Positions 28,692-36,757 of a DNA stretch of 41,646 nt are shown here, one piece after another. The DNA lies in assembly GCA_030748215.1 (NCBI GenBank), contig JASMMK010000052.1:1-41646 (forward strand). Reading direction: 5' to 3'. Source of the DNA: Candidatus Scalindua sp. Lineage in GTDB: Bacteria; Planctomycetota; Brocadiia; Brocadiales; Scalinduaceae. The number at the start of each line of letters is the position of its first letter. Positions within the stretch are counted from its first letter, which is position 1. Below the pieces are notes generated by a model. The model was not told where the DNA came from. It saw only the letters and a list, made by a program, of their open reading frames with translations, and did not search any database. The position numbers and the translations under genes were made by a program.

Positions 28692-29366
28692 ATGTCTGAA
28701 GAACAAAATAATCAGGATGAAGAAAATGTTAATACCGAACAAGATGACGGTATTAAAGACGATAAAGACCAGGGAAGTATAGAGAACTCTGAGTCGGAAG
28801 CTGATACAGATGTAAATGAAAATGATGAAGAGTCTCAGGAAGATTTAGATTCTCTGGATGATTTGACAAAAGAAGATATTCTTGAACTAAAGAAGAAGGC
28901 TACAGAACGTGATTCTTACCTTGATCAACTGCTGAGAACCAAGGCTGAATTTATGAATTACCAGAAGAGAATGGTTAAGGAAAGTGAATCGACATCTCAG
29001 TTTGCTGTTCAAAGCCTTATACTTGATTTTCTACCGGAACTTGATAATTTTGACAGGGCTTTGAAACTTGCAGATAGTTCTAAAGATATTGATAAGTTTG
29101 TAGACGGTTTTAAGTTGATAGAAGAGCAGTTGTTTAAGGTCCTGGGAAAATATGGTGTAGTACCTATAGAAACAGTTGGAAAGCCGTTTGACCCAAATCT
29201 TCATGAAGCGGTAATGGAAGAGGAGAATAATGAGATGCCTCACCATACTATTATTGCTGAATTTCAGAGAGGTTTCCTTTTAAAGGAACGTGTAATCAGA
29301 CCCTCAAAAGTAAAGGTTTCGAGAAGGACCATTGAGGAAGAGGAATCAGATGAATCAGAGGAATGA
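28692..29366 (+). CDS. grpE: Nucleotide exchange factor GrpE
   Basis: A 224-residue protein. A long acidic, low-complexity N-terminus (about 60 residues, rich in Glu/Asp/Asn) precedes the coiled-coil dimer helix and the head domain. The GrpE signature is KYGVVPIETVGKPFDPNLHEAVMEEE, followed by VIAEFQRGFLLKERVIRPSKVKV-like sequence at the C-terminus. It releases ADP from DnaK. GGAGGA lies upstream, equally compatible with GTG at 28689, which would add one Met. It is most likely co-transcribed with dnaJ; the order dnaJ-grpE without dnaK is uncommon. Confidence 0.95.
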   Translation: MSEEQNNQDEENVNTEQDDGIKDDKDQGSIENSESEADTDVNENDEESQEDLDSLDDLTKEDILELKKKATERDSYLDQLLRTKAEFMNYQKRMVKESESTSQFAVQSLILDFLPELDNFDRALKLADSSKDIDKFVDGFKLIEEQLFKVLGKYGVVPIETVGKPFDPNLHEAVMEEENNEMPHHTIIAEFQRGFLLKERVIRPSKVKVSRRTIEEEESDESEE

Positions 29367-29404
29367 GTTTTATGTCTTAGCAATTGTCAGGAACGAGGAT
29401 AATT

Positions 29405-29692
29405 ATGCCAACATATGACTATGAGTGTGGTGCATGTAACCATACAATGGAACTGTTTCAATCGATAACTGCAAAGCATATCAGGAAATGCCCTGAGTGT
29501 GGTAAACTGAAACTGAAACGTTTGATCGGAACCGGTAGTACAATCATTTTTAAGGGCTCCGGCTTCTATCAGACTGATTACCGTAGTGAGGAGTATAAGA
29601 CACGACAAAAAGCCGAGAAAAAATCTACCACTACAGATAAAAAAGATAGTAAAGATAAGAAAAAAGAAACAAAGAAAAATGTCAAAGATTAA
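29405..29692 (+). CDS. FmdB-family zinc-ribbon protein
   Basis: A 95-residue protein opening MPTYDYECGACNHTMELFQSI, with a second Cys pair KCPECG. Together they make a CxxC...CxxC zinc ribbon typical of the FmdB/CxxC putative regulatory family. Then come RLIGTGSTIIFKGSGFYQTDY and a highly basic Lys/Thr-rich tail. The role is unknown; a regulatory or nucleic-acid-binding role is inferred from the zinc ribbon and basic tail. ATG 29405 is chosen because the family begins MPxYxY and GAGG lies upstream. It overlaps yacG by 14 bases and follows grpE closely. Confidence 0.88.
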   Translation: MPTYDYECGACNHTMELFQSITAKHIRKCPECGKLKLKRLIGTGSTIIFKGSGFYQTDYRSEEYKTRQKAEKKSTTTDKKDSKDKKKETKKNVKD

Positions 29693-29861
29693 ATGCCGTA
29701 GTTGTGGTAAAGAGCTTTTCTACACTTCTATAAGCGACATACCTACTTTTCCCTTTTGCAGTGAACGTTGCAAGCTGACGGATCTGGGCTCATGGTTTGA
29801 TGAAGAAAGACGTATTGACGAACCGACTACGAACGAAAAGCTTGAAGACTACAACGAATAG
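29679..29861 (+). CDS. yacG: DNA gyrase inhibitor YacG-like zinc protein
   Basis: A 60-residue protein, normal length for the family. It begins MSKIKCRSCGKEL and contains PFCSERCKLTDLGSWFDEERRI, which supplies the CxxC...CxxxC zinc site and the DLGxW motif. In E. coli YacG binds gyrase B and inhibits its activity. The start codon lies within the end of the FmdB-family gene (14-base overlap, different frame), so translation is probably coupled. Confidence 0.9.
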   Translation: MSKIKCRSCGKELFYTSISDIPTFPFCSERCKLTDLGSWFDEERRIDEPTTNEKLEDYNE

Positions 29862-29941
29862 AGATATACTAACCGGGATAAAAGCCTTTAATAATAAACA
29901 ATTATTTACTTACGAACCATAAATCAAGAGAGGGGCGTGTA

Positions 29942-31153
29942 ATGCAATCGTTCATACAAGACACTCAGAGTATTCTGCGAGGAGTTAAAATGTCGCTTGA
30001 TTTCAACAAGCTGTTTTGCGCTTTTGTTGGAATTGCTTTCAGTATTCTTTGGGTTTTAGTGATACTTGCTTTTGGCTCTGCATTTAAATTAGTTGAAATT
30101 ACTCCATTTGAAGTAATCAATGGATTTTTGATTTCACCCAGGCTTGGCCTATGTAGCTCACTAAGTGCATTGGCATTATCAATGAAGAGTGTTGAGTGGG
30201 GAGAGTATGTTGTTCTCATCGTTTTGGTTCTGGGATTAATGATAATCTGGTCTGTTTTTGCAGGTGCTGTTACGCGTCTCACAGCTTTGGAATTAGGCAA
30301 GGGAGAAAAAACAGGACTTAAAGACTCAATTTCATTTGTAATGAAAAAGTTCTGGTCATATTTCTGGTCTGCGCTTACGCCTATTCTGGGAGTGCTTTTC
30401 TTTATTGCATGTAATGTTGCCGGGGGCTTGTTGGGTAAAATAGAATTTGCCGGAGAAATTGCTGTTGCTGTTGGATTTCCGTTGGCTATCCTTTCCGGCT
30501 TCTTAATTGTTTTTTTAGGTATTGTTGGTGTAATAGGATTCATCCTTATGTTTCCCGCAATAAGCTCTGAGGGCTCTGATGCTTTTGATGCAATCAGTAG
30601 AGCATACAGTTATGTGTTGTCCAGACCTCTGCATTTTTTATCACTGTTTATTACTCTGATAGTTTGTGGGGTGATTTTGACTTTTGTTGCGGGATATGGT
30701 GCTTGTCTTGTTATGAAGACCAGCTATTTCACCGTTGGTTTAGGTATGGGTGGAAAACTTAATGAAATAAGAGCTTTCATCGCTGGTTTAAGTGGTGGAA
30801 GTGATACGATCGCATCTCTGAATCCTATGTCAATGAGGATTGCAGCATTATTGTTTATGTTGTATATAGTTCTGATTAAAATAATTGTTGGCAGCATAAT
30901 AATTGCATTTGCAGGTTCTGCCAGCACCATTACGTACTTAATTATGAGGAAAAATGTTGATGGTACTGAAATGGATGATATATACGTTGAAACAAATGAG
31001 GAAGATGTAGCAGCAGAGGAAGCAGCTCCAGAATTAACTGAGGAGCCTGCAGTGCAACAAGCGCCGCCGTCACCTGAGCCAATAGTATTTCCAGAACAGA
31101 ATAAATCAGAGACCACGCCAGAGACCACAGAAGAACCACCAAAAGATCAATAG
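29942..31153 (+). CDS. Polytopic membrane protein of unknown function
   Basis: A 403-residue protein with about six hydrophobic segments, for example LFCAFVGIAFSILWVLVILAF, YVVLIVLVLGLMIIWSVFAG, LSGFLIVFLGIVGVIGFILM and IAALLFMLYIVLIKIIVGSI. A soluble, acidic and Pro/Glu-rich tail of about 70 residues (from near residue 335) follows. The soluble loop YSYVLSRPLHF resembles segments in uncharacterised integral membrane proteins, but I cannot name the family. GAGGGG six bases before the ATG supports the start. It is the only gene between yacG and der and might share a transcript with either. Confidence 0.7.
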   Translation: MQSFIQDTQSILRGVKMSLDFNKLFCAFVGIAFSILWVLVILAFGSAFKLVEITPFEVINGFLISPRLGLCSSLSALALSMKSVEWGEYVVLIVLVLGLMIIWSVFAGAVTRLTALELGKGEKTGLKDSISFVMKKFWSYFWSALTPILGVLFFIACNVAGGLLGKIEFAGEIAVAVGFPLAILSGFLIVFLGIVGVIGFILMFPAISSEGSDAFDAISRAYSYVLSRPLHFLSLFITLIVCGVILTFVAGYGACLVMKTSYFTVGLGMGGKLNEIRAFIAGLSGGSDTIASLNPMSMRIAALLFMLYIVLIKIIVGSIIIAFAGSASTITYLIMRKNVDGTEMDDIYVETNEEDVAAEEAAPELTEEPAVQQAPPSPEPIVFPEQNKSETTPETTEEPPKDQ

Positions 31154-31181
31154 GTATACAAGTATTGCGTTAACTATTATT

Positions 31182-31199
31182 TCAGGCACAGGTGCCTGA
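31182..31199. repeat. Short hairpin upstream of der
   Basis: TCAGGCAC-AG-GTGCCTGA is an 8-bp inverted repeat with almost no spacer, 44 bases before the der start. A second small hairpin, GCCC-GGAT-GGGC, follows within about 10 bases. They could be an attenuator or repeat relic; no T-run follows. Confidence 0.35.
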
Positions 31200-31242
31200 T
31201 TAACATGCCCGGATGGGCTGCAGGAAAAGATGAAAGAAAAAA

Positions 31243-32619
31243 ATGTTCCTTCCAATTGTAACTATTGTAGGAAGACCGAATGTCGGTAAGTCTTCACTTC
31301 TAAATTGTCTGGCAAAAAAACGCATTTCAATTGTTGATCCAACAAGTGGTGTTACCAGGGACAGAGTGTCAATAGAGATTGAACATGAAGAAACTCTGTT
31401 CGAACTGATTGATACAGGTGGTATAGGGATTACTGACATTGAAGATATCGCACAGGAAGTTGACGTTCAAATAGAAATAGCAATTCAAAAAGCAAGTCTG
31501 ATTCTCTTCGTTGTAGATGTTCGTGACGGTATTACGCCATTGGATGTCAAAGTAGCCGAGAGACTGAGAAAAATAAAAAAACCACTCCTTCTCATAGTGA
31601 ATAAGTGTGATGCGGAGAAGTTTGATTTACAGACATCAGAGTTTTTCAAGCTGGGACTGGGTGAACCGATACCGGTTTCCGCATTGCAAAGATATGGTAG
31701 AACGGATCTTTTAGATAAGATCGTTTCAATGTTTCCTGAGATTGATACAAAGCCGGTAAAGTCAGAGCCGTTAATGAAAATTGCTATTGTAGGGAAGAGG
31801 AATGCGGGGAAATCTACATTAATTAACACTCTTGCTCAAGAGGAACGGGTTATTGTAAGTGAAATTCCCGGTACTACGAGGGATTCAGTCGATGTAAAAT
31901 TTTCAATAGAGGGAAAAGAATTTGTTGCCATTGATACGGCAGGTGTCAGAAAGAAGAAGCATCTTCAGGATTCTATTGAATTCTATGGGATGACAAGGGT
32001 TGAGAGATCCATCCGACGTGCAGATGTTGTGATCTTGTTGATTGATGCACCTAGAGATATCTCTCAGGTAGACAAGAAAATAAGCGACTATATCAAGACC
32101 CAATACAAACCCTGTTTACTGGTTGTAAGCAAATGGGACATTGCAGAAGAAGATGCAGAGATTGAAGAATTTATTAAGTATGTTCATGCCCGATTGCCAG
32201 GGATGGGCTTTGCGCCTTTGTCATTCATAAGTTCATTCAGTGGGGAAAATATAATTGAGACTATTGAACTGGCACAGGAGATGTTTCATCAGGCAAATAC
32301 ACGTGTAACAACGTCAGAACTTAACACAGTCCTTGAAAAGGCTTTTACTCAACATCGTCCGACAAAGAGAAAATCTAAAGTATCAAAGGTCTATTATGCT
32401 ACACAGGTATCTGTCTGTCCGCCGACATTTGTTCTGTTCGTCAATGACAAAAGGCTTTTCAATTCCGACTATGAAAGATACTTGTCAAATCAGTTGAGAA
32501 ACAGCCTGCCATTCAGTGAAATCCCGTTGAAATTTTACTTCAGACCGAAAAGTAAATTTAATGAGGAAGCAGAAGATACACGATACTTCAGTAACAACAA
32601 AAGGCAAACCTACAGATAA
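31243..32619 (+). CDS. der: Ribosome-assembly GTPase Der (EngA)
   Basis: A 458-residue protein with two tandem GTPase domains and a C-terminal KH-like domain, the unique Der layout. Domain 1 has G1 GRPNVGKS (10-17), DTGGIG and NKCD. Domain 2 has G1 GKRNAGKS (from about residue 183), PGTTRDS, DTAGVRKKK and SKWD. The C-terminus includes PPTFVLFVND and SNQLRNSLPFSEIPLKFYFRPK. Der is needed for 50S subunit maturation. All G motifs are intact. The gene is monocistronic in appearance and convergent with homoserine dehydrogenase. Confidence 0.97.
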   Translation: MFLPIVTIVGRPNVGKSSLLNCLAKKRISIVDPTSGVTRDRVSIEIEHEETLFELIDTGGIGITDIEDIAQEVDVQIEIAIQKASLILFVVDVRDGITPLDVKVAERLRKIKKPLLLIVNKCDAEKFDLQTSEFFKLGLGEPIPVSALQRYGRTDLLDKIVSMFPEIDTKPVKSEPLMKIAIVGKRNAGKSTLINTLAQEERVIVSEIPGTTRDSVDVKFSIEGKEFVAIDTAGVRKKKHLQDSIEFYGMTRVERSIRRADVVILLIDAPRDISQVDKKISDYIKTQYKPCLLVVSKWDIAEEDAEIEEFIKYVHARLPGMGFAPLSFISSFSGENIIETIELAQEMFHQANTRVTTSELNTVLEKAFTQHRPTKRKSKVSKVYYATQVSVCPPTFVLFVNDKRLFNSDYERYLSNQLRNSLPFSEIPLKFYFRPKSKFNEEAEDTRYFSNNKRQTYR

Positions 32620-32636
32620 TACATATATTCCAATAG

Positions 32637-32661
32637 ATTCCCGATTAAAGATTTCGGGAAT
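32637..32661. repeat. Perfect hairpin between convergent der and homoserine dehydrogenase
   Basis: ATTCCCGA and TCGGGAAT pair perfectly around a 9-base loop, followed by GACAGG. This matches the general form of widespread intergenic ATTCCCG...CGGGAATGACA repeats. It may also serve as a bidirectional transcription end, though no T-run is present. Confidence 0.5.
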
Positions 32662-32697
32662 GACAGGTGTGTCGACTATTTGCCAAAAGTATTTATT

Positions 32698-33864
32698 CTA
32701 TGTCAGCTTGTAGTCTCCACCCTTTCTCCCTCTCAATCTTGACAGGAGCTCTCTTCTTAATCCCCAGGCGGTTACATCAGGCCCGGCTCCGGGAGACTCT
32801 ATAATATATTGTTTATCGCCATAAAAAATGTCTGTCTCGATGATGACTTTGTTTGCAGAGCCTTTCAGGTTGCCCAGGGGAGAGTCCGGAAGGACTTCTT
32901 TCAGGCTTACTTTGAAAGTAGAATTACCGTTTTCACCCAGACTGAAGTCGGCAACATACCTCAGCGTTTTTCCTCTGGATTTGGCAGAATCGACTTTCTC
33001 TTTTATTTCCTGATCAGCTCCTTTTACAGATTCCATAAAATCATCTACGTCATCGATGTTCAGGAATGATTCATCAATGAAACCTTCCAGCTCAACGTCA
33101 GCCATTGAGACGTTATGTCCAAATGTCCTCGCGCAAATTATCAGTTTTCTGGCAACGTCAAGTCCGTTCAGGTCATCTTTCGGGTGTGGTTCGGTATAAC
33201 CCATATTTTTGGCATCAATCAGAATTTCTGAAAAACTCCTCTCTCCCTTTTCCAATTCAGCACACAGATATCCCAGTGTGCCGGAGAAACAGGCTTCGAT
33301 TTTTTTAACTATCTCTGATGTATCATAATAGTCCAGTAAATTAGAAACTGCATTTGCGCCAGCCATCACTGTACACAGGAACCCATATCTCTCTCTGTAA
33401 CGAGTAAGCGTACTGAACACGTCAGTAGAATATATGGAGAGTGGGTTCTTGTTTGCGGTAATTATGGTCTCCTCTGAATCGTTGATTACTTTCAGGTGGA
33501 AATCTCTTAAATCGTCCTTACCGGCAGTAATGTCAACAAACGCTATCTCACCTGCCATTCCCTTATCTTTGATTAATTTTAATAGATCAGATAGGTTATC
33601 ATATTGGTGATACTCATCTAAACCCTGCATATACTCCTTAAATTTATCTTTTGAATCTCTCCATTTATGAATGTCTTCAGGATTTTCCTGAATTTTCAGA
33701 CCATGATGGTTAAACCAGAAACCCTTACTGTCTGTCAGTGCTATTACGTTTGTAGGATTAAGATGTTTTTTGGAGAAACCAGTGTCTTGTTGAATAACCT
33801 GAGACATAAATTCCCTGCCAACATTACCACTGCCTCCTAGAACAACCACATTTTGATAAGCCAT
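32698..33864 (-). CDS. hom: Homoserine dehydrogenase
   Basis: A 388-residue enzyme that reduces aspartate semialdehyde to homoserine, at the branch to threonine and methionine. The NAD(P)-binding motif GSGNVG is at residues 11-16. ITANKNPLS contains the conserved ANK lysine, and FSGTLGYL is followed by GYTEPHPKDDLNGLDVARKLIICAR with the catalytic Asp and Lys. The form resembles the dehydrogenase half of ThrA/MetL or fungal enzymes rather than the ACT-domain type: no aspartokinase and no ACT domain are attached. It is the last gene of a three-gene minus-strand group behind the PLP-fold and YchF-like genes (58-base gap). Confidence 0.9.
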   Translation of the reverse strand: MAYQNVVVLGGSGNVGREFMSQVIQQDTGFSKKHLNPTNVIALTDSKGFWFNHHGLKIQENPEDIHKWRDSKDKFKEYMQGLDEYHQYDNLSDLLKLIKDKGMAGEIAFVDITAGKDDLRDFHLKVINDSEETIITANKNPLSIYSTDVFSTLTRYRERYGFLCTVMAGANAVSNLLDYYDTSEIVKKIEACFSGTLGYLCAELEKGERSFSEILIDAKNMGYTEPHPKDDLNGLDVARKLIICARTFGHNVSMADVELEGFIDESFLNIDDVDDFMESVKGADQEIKEKVDSAKSRGKTLRYVADFSLGENGNSTFKVSLKEVLPDSPLGNLKGSANKVIIETDIFYGDKQYIIESPGAGPDVTAWGLRRELLSRLRGRKGGDYKLT

Positions 33865-33922
33865 ATTTTGTTTACTCCGAGATTTAAAAAAGTTATTATG
33901 TTTAACCAGACACTACTAATGT

Positions 33923-34954
33923 TTAATAACTATCTTCTGATGTTTCCGTACCGGGGATTGGACTGTCCATAAAACCACTCAAGGCCAATGTGCCTCCGGA
34001 ATGAATCAGAAGTATGTTTCCATCAATTGGCAGGTCTTGAATGGCTTGTTTTGCCGTACTAAAAAGCTTTGCAGAATAAACGGGGTCCGTGAGAATTCCA
34101 TCATTTCTGGCAATACTCTTAATTTCCCTGAAAATAGTTCTGTCGGTACCACCAAAAGATTTGGTAATTGCAGGGTAATAGAGCTTATAGTCAGACTCTG
34201 CTTCAATTGAGTCCTGTAGAAATTCCTCTGTATATTGAACAATCTGATTTAGTCCGCATTCAAAAGTTTCAAAGGAACCTGTCAGGACCACTATGTGAAA
34301 TTGTACTTTCTTATTGATAGCAGCTGCTCCTGCAATTAAAGACTGTGCGACCATACCGGAACTGGAGTCTATAAAAATATGGTCAAAAGTGATTCCCGAT
34401 TCAGATTCATTACGAAGAATATCCAGTAGGATGCTTAGTGAACCCGGCAGAGCCAGTTGATGATGTCCTCCTTCCGGAAGCACAAATACTTTTATTTCCT
34501 GCTCATTTTCTTTCTCTACATATTTGTTAACATGGGCTTCAATATCATCCCACTCTTCACGTGGAATCCAATGTATTTCATCATCGTCTACAAACAGTGA
34601 AAGTAGTTTTAAATTGCCCTGTCTGCGTACTGGTGGTCCGAGTAAAAAAGGAGTTATCTTAATATTATTTTCTGTCAGTGTCTGTGCTGCGGACAGGACA
34701 TTGTTGGAATTCGGTTCGCCAATTATTACTACCTCTTCAATTCCTTTCAGTTTTAATGCAGGAATTGTTGACGCGTGCTTACGTAACCTGGTACCCGATA
34801 CACCAAAGCTGAGTTCGTCGTCACGTTTAACCCATATGTCAGAACGGTTAAACCATCGTAATTTATGGATGCGGCTCCGGAGGTTAAAAGATTCAACTGA
34901 CTTAAATCGGCAAGCACTTTCAACTTTCCGGTAAAGTTCGTCTTCATTAATCAT
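33923..34954 (-). CDS. ACC deaminase/D-cysteine desulfhydrase-fold protein lacking the PLP lysine
   Basis: A 343-residue protein of the fold-type II PLP family. WVKRDDELSFG (41-51) and the following segment align with the ACC deaminase N-terminus. The family's PLP-binding motif GGNKxRK reads SGTRLRK here: the Schiff-base Lys is Arg56 (codon AGG, one transition from AAG). GEPNSNNVLSAAQ (substrate Ser/Asn loop), VLPEGGHHQLALPG and HSGGTLALSGF keep the general family pattern. Unless nearby Lys59 substitutes, the protein should not do normal PLP chemistry; it may be a binding protein or carry an altered reaction. AGGAG lies seven bases upstream. It starts 14 bases after the YchF-like gene. Confidence 0.75.
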   Translation of the reverse strand: MINEDELYRKVESACRFKSVESFNLRSRIHKLRWFNRSDIWVKRDDELSFGVSGTRLRKHASTIPALKLKGIEEVVIIGEPNSNNVLSAAQTLTENNIKITPFLLGPPVRRQGNLKLLSLFVDDDEIHWIPREEWDDIEAHVNKYVEKENEQEIKVFVLPEGGHHQLALPGSLSILLDILRNESESGITFDHIFIDSSSGMVAQSLIAGAAAINKKVQFHIVVLTGSFETFECGLNQIVQYTEEFLQDSIEAESDYKLYYPAITKSFGGTDRTIFREIKSIARNDGILTDPVYSAKLFSTAKQAIQDLPIDGNILLIHSGGTLALSGFMDSPIPGTETSEDSY

Positions 34955-34968
34955 TTTAACTCTCCTTC

Positions 34969-35658
34969 TTACACATTAAACCTGATTTCGATAATATCAT
35001 TAGGCTGTACAATATGGTCACGATCAACCATTTTAGCAACTCCCTTTGATTTGCAGTCATTAAAATTATGACAATTCATATAATCTTCAAAGCTGACAAC
35101 ATCACCCTTAATAAAACCACGAGCAAGGTCTGAATGGATTCTTTCGGCACACGCAATAATCTCTGAGTTTTTTTGTATGAGCCATGAATGTGCTTCCTTG
35201 GGACCTGATGTATAAAAGAACATCTGATTCGCTTTTTCGAGTGTTGAAAAGATAATGGTATTAATGTCCTCACTTCCTTCAATCTGGACTATAGGCTTAA
35301 AACTGACAGGAGCTATGGCAATTAATAATTCTCTCTCTTCATCATTGAAATCTACATCGCAAAGGGGGGTCTCCTGTTCCAATAGTTCCATGCATCTTGT
35401 CATTAGTGTTTTTTCATCGCTGTCATCCAGTTTTGACAACCTGGTCTCAATCTTATCCATGTCAAGAATCAACAGATCAAGGATATTACTTTTGGGAACA
35501 ACTATAGCTTCAGTCTGTACAAATTCATCTTTTATGAATTCAGCAAAAAATGGGACAACCTTTTTGGCTTTGTCTTTGGCTTCTAAAGCAATAAGTGTTT
35601 CGTCTTTGTATTTTGTTTTTCCTTCCGGTAGATCAATTCCAGTAAAACCTATTTTCAC
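34969..35658 (-). CDS. YchF-like (Obg-family) protein lacking most of the G domain, TGS C-terminus kept
   Basis: A 229-residue protein. The C-terminal part (about 150-229: HSDLARGFIKGDVVSFEDY, then HIVQPNDIIEIRFNV) closely follows the DUF933/TGS end of the ATPase YchF. The middle (LILDMDKIETRLSKLDDSDE...LLEQETPL) follows YchF's coiled-coil hairpin. The N-terminus begins MKIGFTGIDLPEGKT, a P-loop-like start with one residue too many. Switch regions, DxxG and the nucleotide-specificity motif are absent (usual length about 360). It probably cannot hydrolyse nucleotide in the normal way, yet could still contact ribosomes or partners. It is first in a group with the PLP-fold and hom genes. Confidence 0.75.
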   Translation of the reverse strand: MKIGFTGIDLPEGKTKYKDETLIALEAKDKAKKVVPFFAEFIKDEFVQTEAIVVPKSNILDLLILDMDKIETRLSKLDDSDEKTLMTRCMELLEQETPLCDVDFNDEERELLIAIAPVSFKPIVQIEGSEDINTIIFSTLEKANQMFFYTSGPKEAHSWLIQKNSEIIACAERIHSDLARGFIKGDVVSFEDYMNCHNFNDCKSKGVAKMVDRDHIVQPNDIIEIRFNV

Positions 35659-35901
35659 CTATTTCCTCCTTCGATGATGAACGCCGTGAATAAGTTAATT
35701 GTAGCGTGATGTCCTATGATCAGCAGAGTAGGCATTGCCCACATGCAACATCTTCATATTCCTGCAATAAAAAACAGTAAAACGTTATTTAATTCCAGTA
35801 TTATCAAATATTTAGCGAAATTGTCAAATTCTTATTAATTAATTGTTGATATATTTAGAAGACTTTACGTGTATACGTCGTGTGTGAAGGATGTGTATTG
35901 T

Positions 35902-36756
35902 TCAGGACAACCCATAATAATAGGTTATCCATTGAATGAGTGCGTCTGTTTTTGAAGTGGATGTATCTGTTACAGTAGAGAGTGTGGTCTGTAATGATTC
36001 AAGAAGCGTGCTTATTCTCTGTTTTTCTTCATCTGTGGTAACCTGATGTTTCTTCTGAGATAACAGTTCTGGAAGACTACGTGGTATTTTCACATGGGTG
36101 GCTAACTCCTGTAGAAACGAGTTATAGCTATTCCTGACACACTCGTTCCAGTTGTCTATAAGGCTTTCTGCCTGTTTTTCTGTTTCTGCATAAATATCTG
36201 TGTCGGTGGCACCGGGGGGTTTTATGAATATTCCATCACAGTTATGACGAGACAATATTACGGCATCGGTGAATAAACCTTTTCTGGTATACATGACCGC
36301 AGTAACAGATGGATAGTCCTTCCTGACATTTTGTAAGTTATTGACCCCAAACCGGCTGCCCTGATCCAGACTTGCACATTGATCTGCAAACAGGCTTCTC
36401 CATTCACTCAATATTGAAAACAGGCGCTTGAGAAACTCATTTGCCTGCAGGTTCTTGTCGCTATTGTATTTCTCCAGGCCGTCATAGGCTACATTCAAGT
36501 TTGGCATCTTATCTATCCGTGCTTCCAGTGATTCCTTCCGGGGAATACAGACATCTTCCTGTATCCCTTCTCGGCCATAAAGATCCAGGATAAACAGAGA
36601 CGGATACAGCTTCCGTTCATCAAGCAGCCTGTGGCATTCATCGTAAGTGCCGGCATAGATGAAGTGTATTCCTGGGGAACGTGTTTCAATAACATCCTTG
36701 AACAGTTTAAGTTCAAATGGTGAATCATCTATAAAGCAGTAAACAGGCTTTTCCAT
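35902..36756 (-). CDS. Receiver-domain protein with large internal insertion
   Basis: A 284-residue protein. Receiver landmarks are acidic pair Asp10-Asp11 (YCFIDDSPFELKLF), phospho-acceptor Asp58 (LFILDLYG), Thr157 (AVMYTRKG) and Lys179 (GIFIKPPG). Normally Asp to Thr is about 30 residues; here it is about 100, so an extra segment of about 70-80 residues (roughly 63-146) lies between strands 3 and 4. The C-terminal 90 residues are helical, with no DNA-binding or catalytic motif. Its start is one base after the stop of the hemerythrin gene, so translation is likely coupled. The function is probably to signal to an unknown partner. Confidence 0.65.
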   Translation of the reverse strand: MEKPVYCFIDDSPFELKLFKDVIETRSPGIHFIYAGTYDECHRLLDERKLYPSLFILDLYGREGIQEDVCIPRKESLEARIDKMPNLNVAYDGLEKYNSDKNLQANEFLKRLFSILSEWRSLFADQCASLDQGSRFGVNNLQNVRKDYPSVTAVMYTRKGLFTDAVILSRHNCDGIFIKPPGATDTDIYAETEKQAESLIDNWNECVRNSYNSFLQELATHVKIPRSLPELLSQKKHQVTTDEEKQRISTLLESLQTTLSTVTDTSTSKTDALIQWITYYYGLS

Positions 36757-36757
36757 A

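Noticed and set aside
29965..30543. 192-codon minus-strand frame inside the membrane protein gene
   Set aside because: Antisense to the gene with a good ribosome site and membrane segments; composition typical of a shadow.
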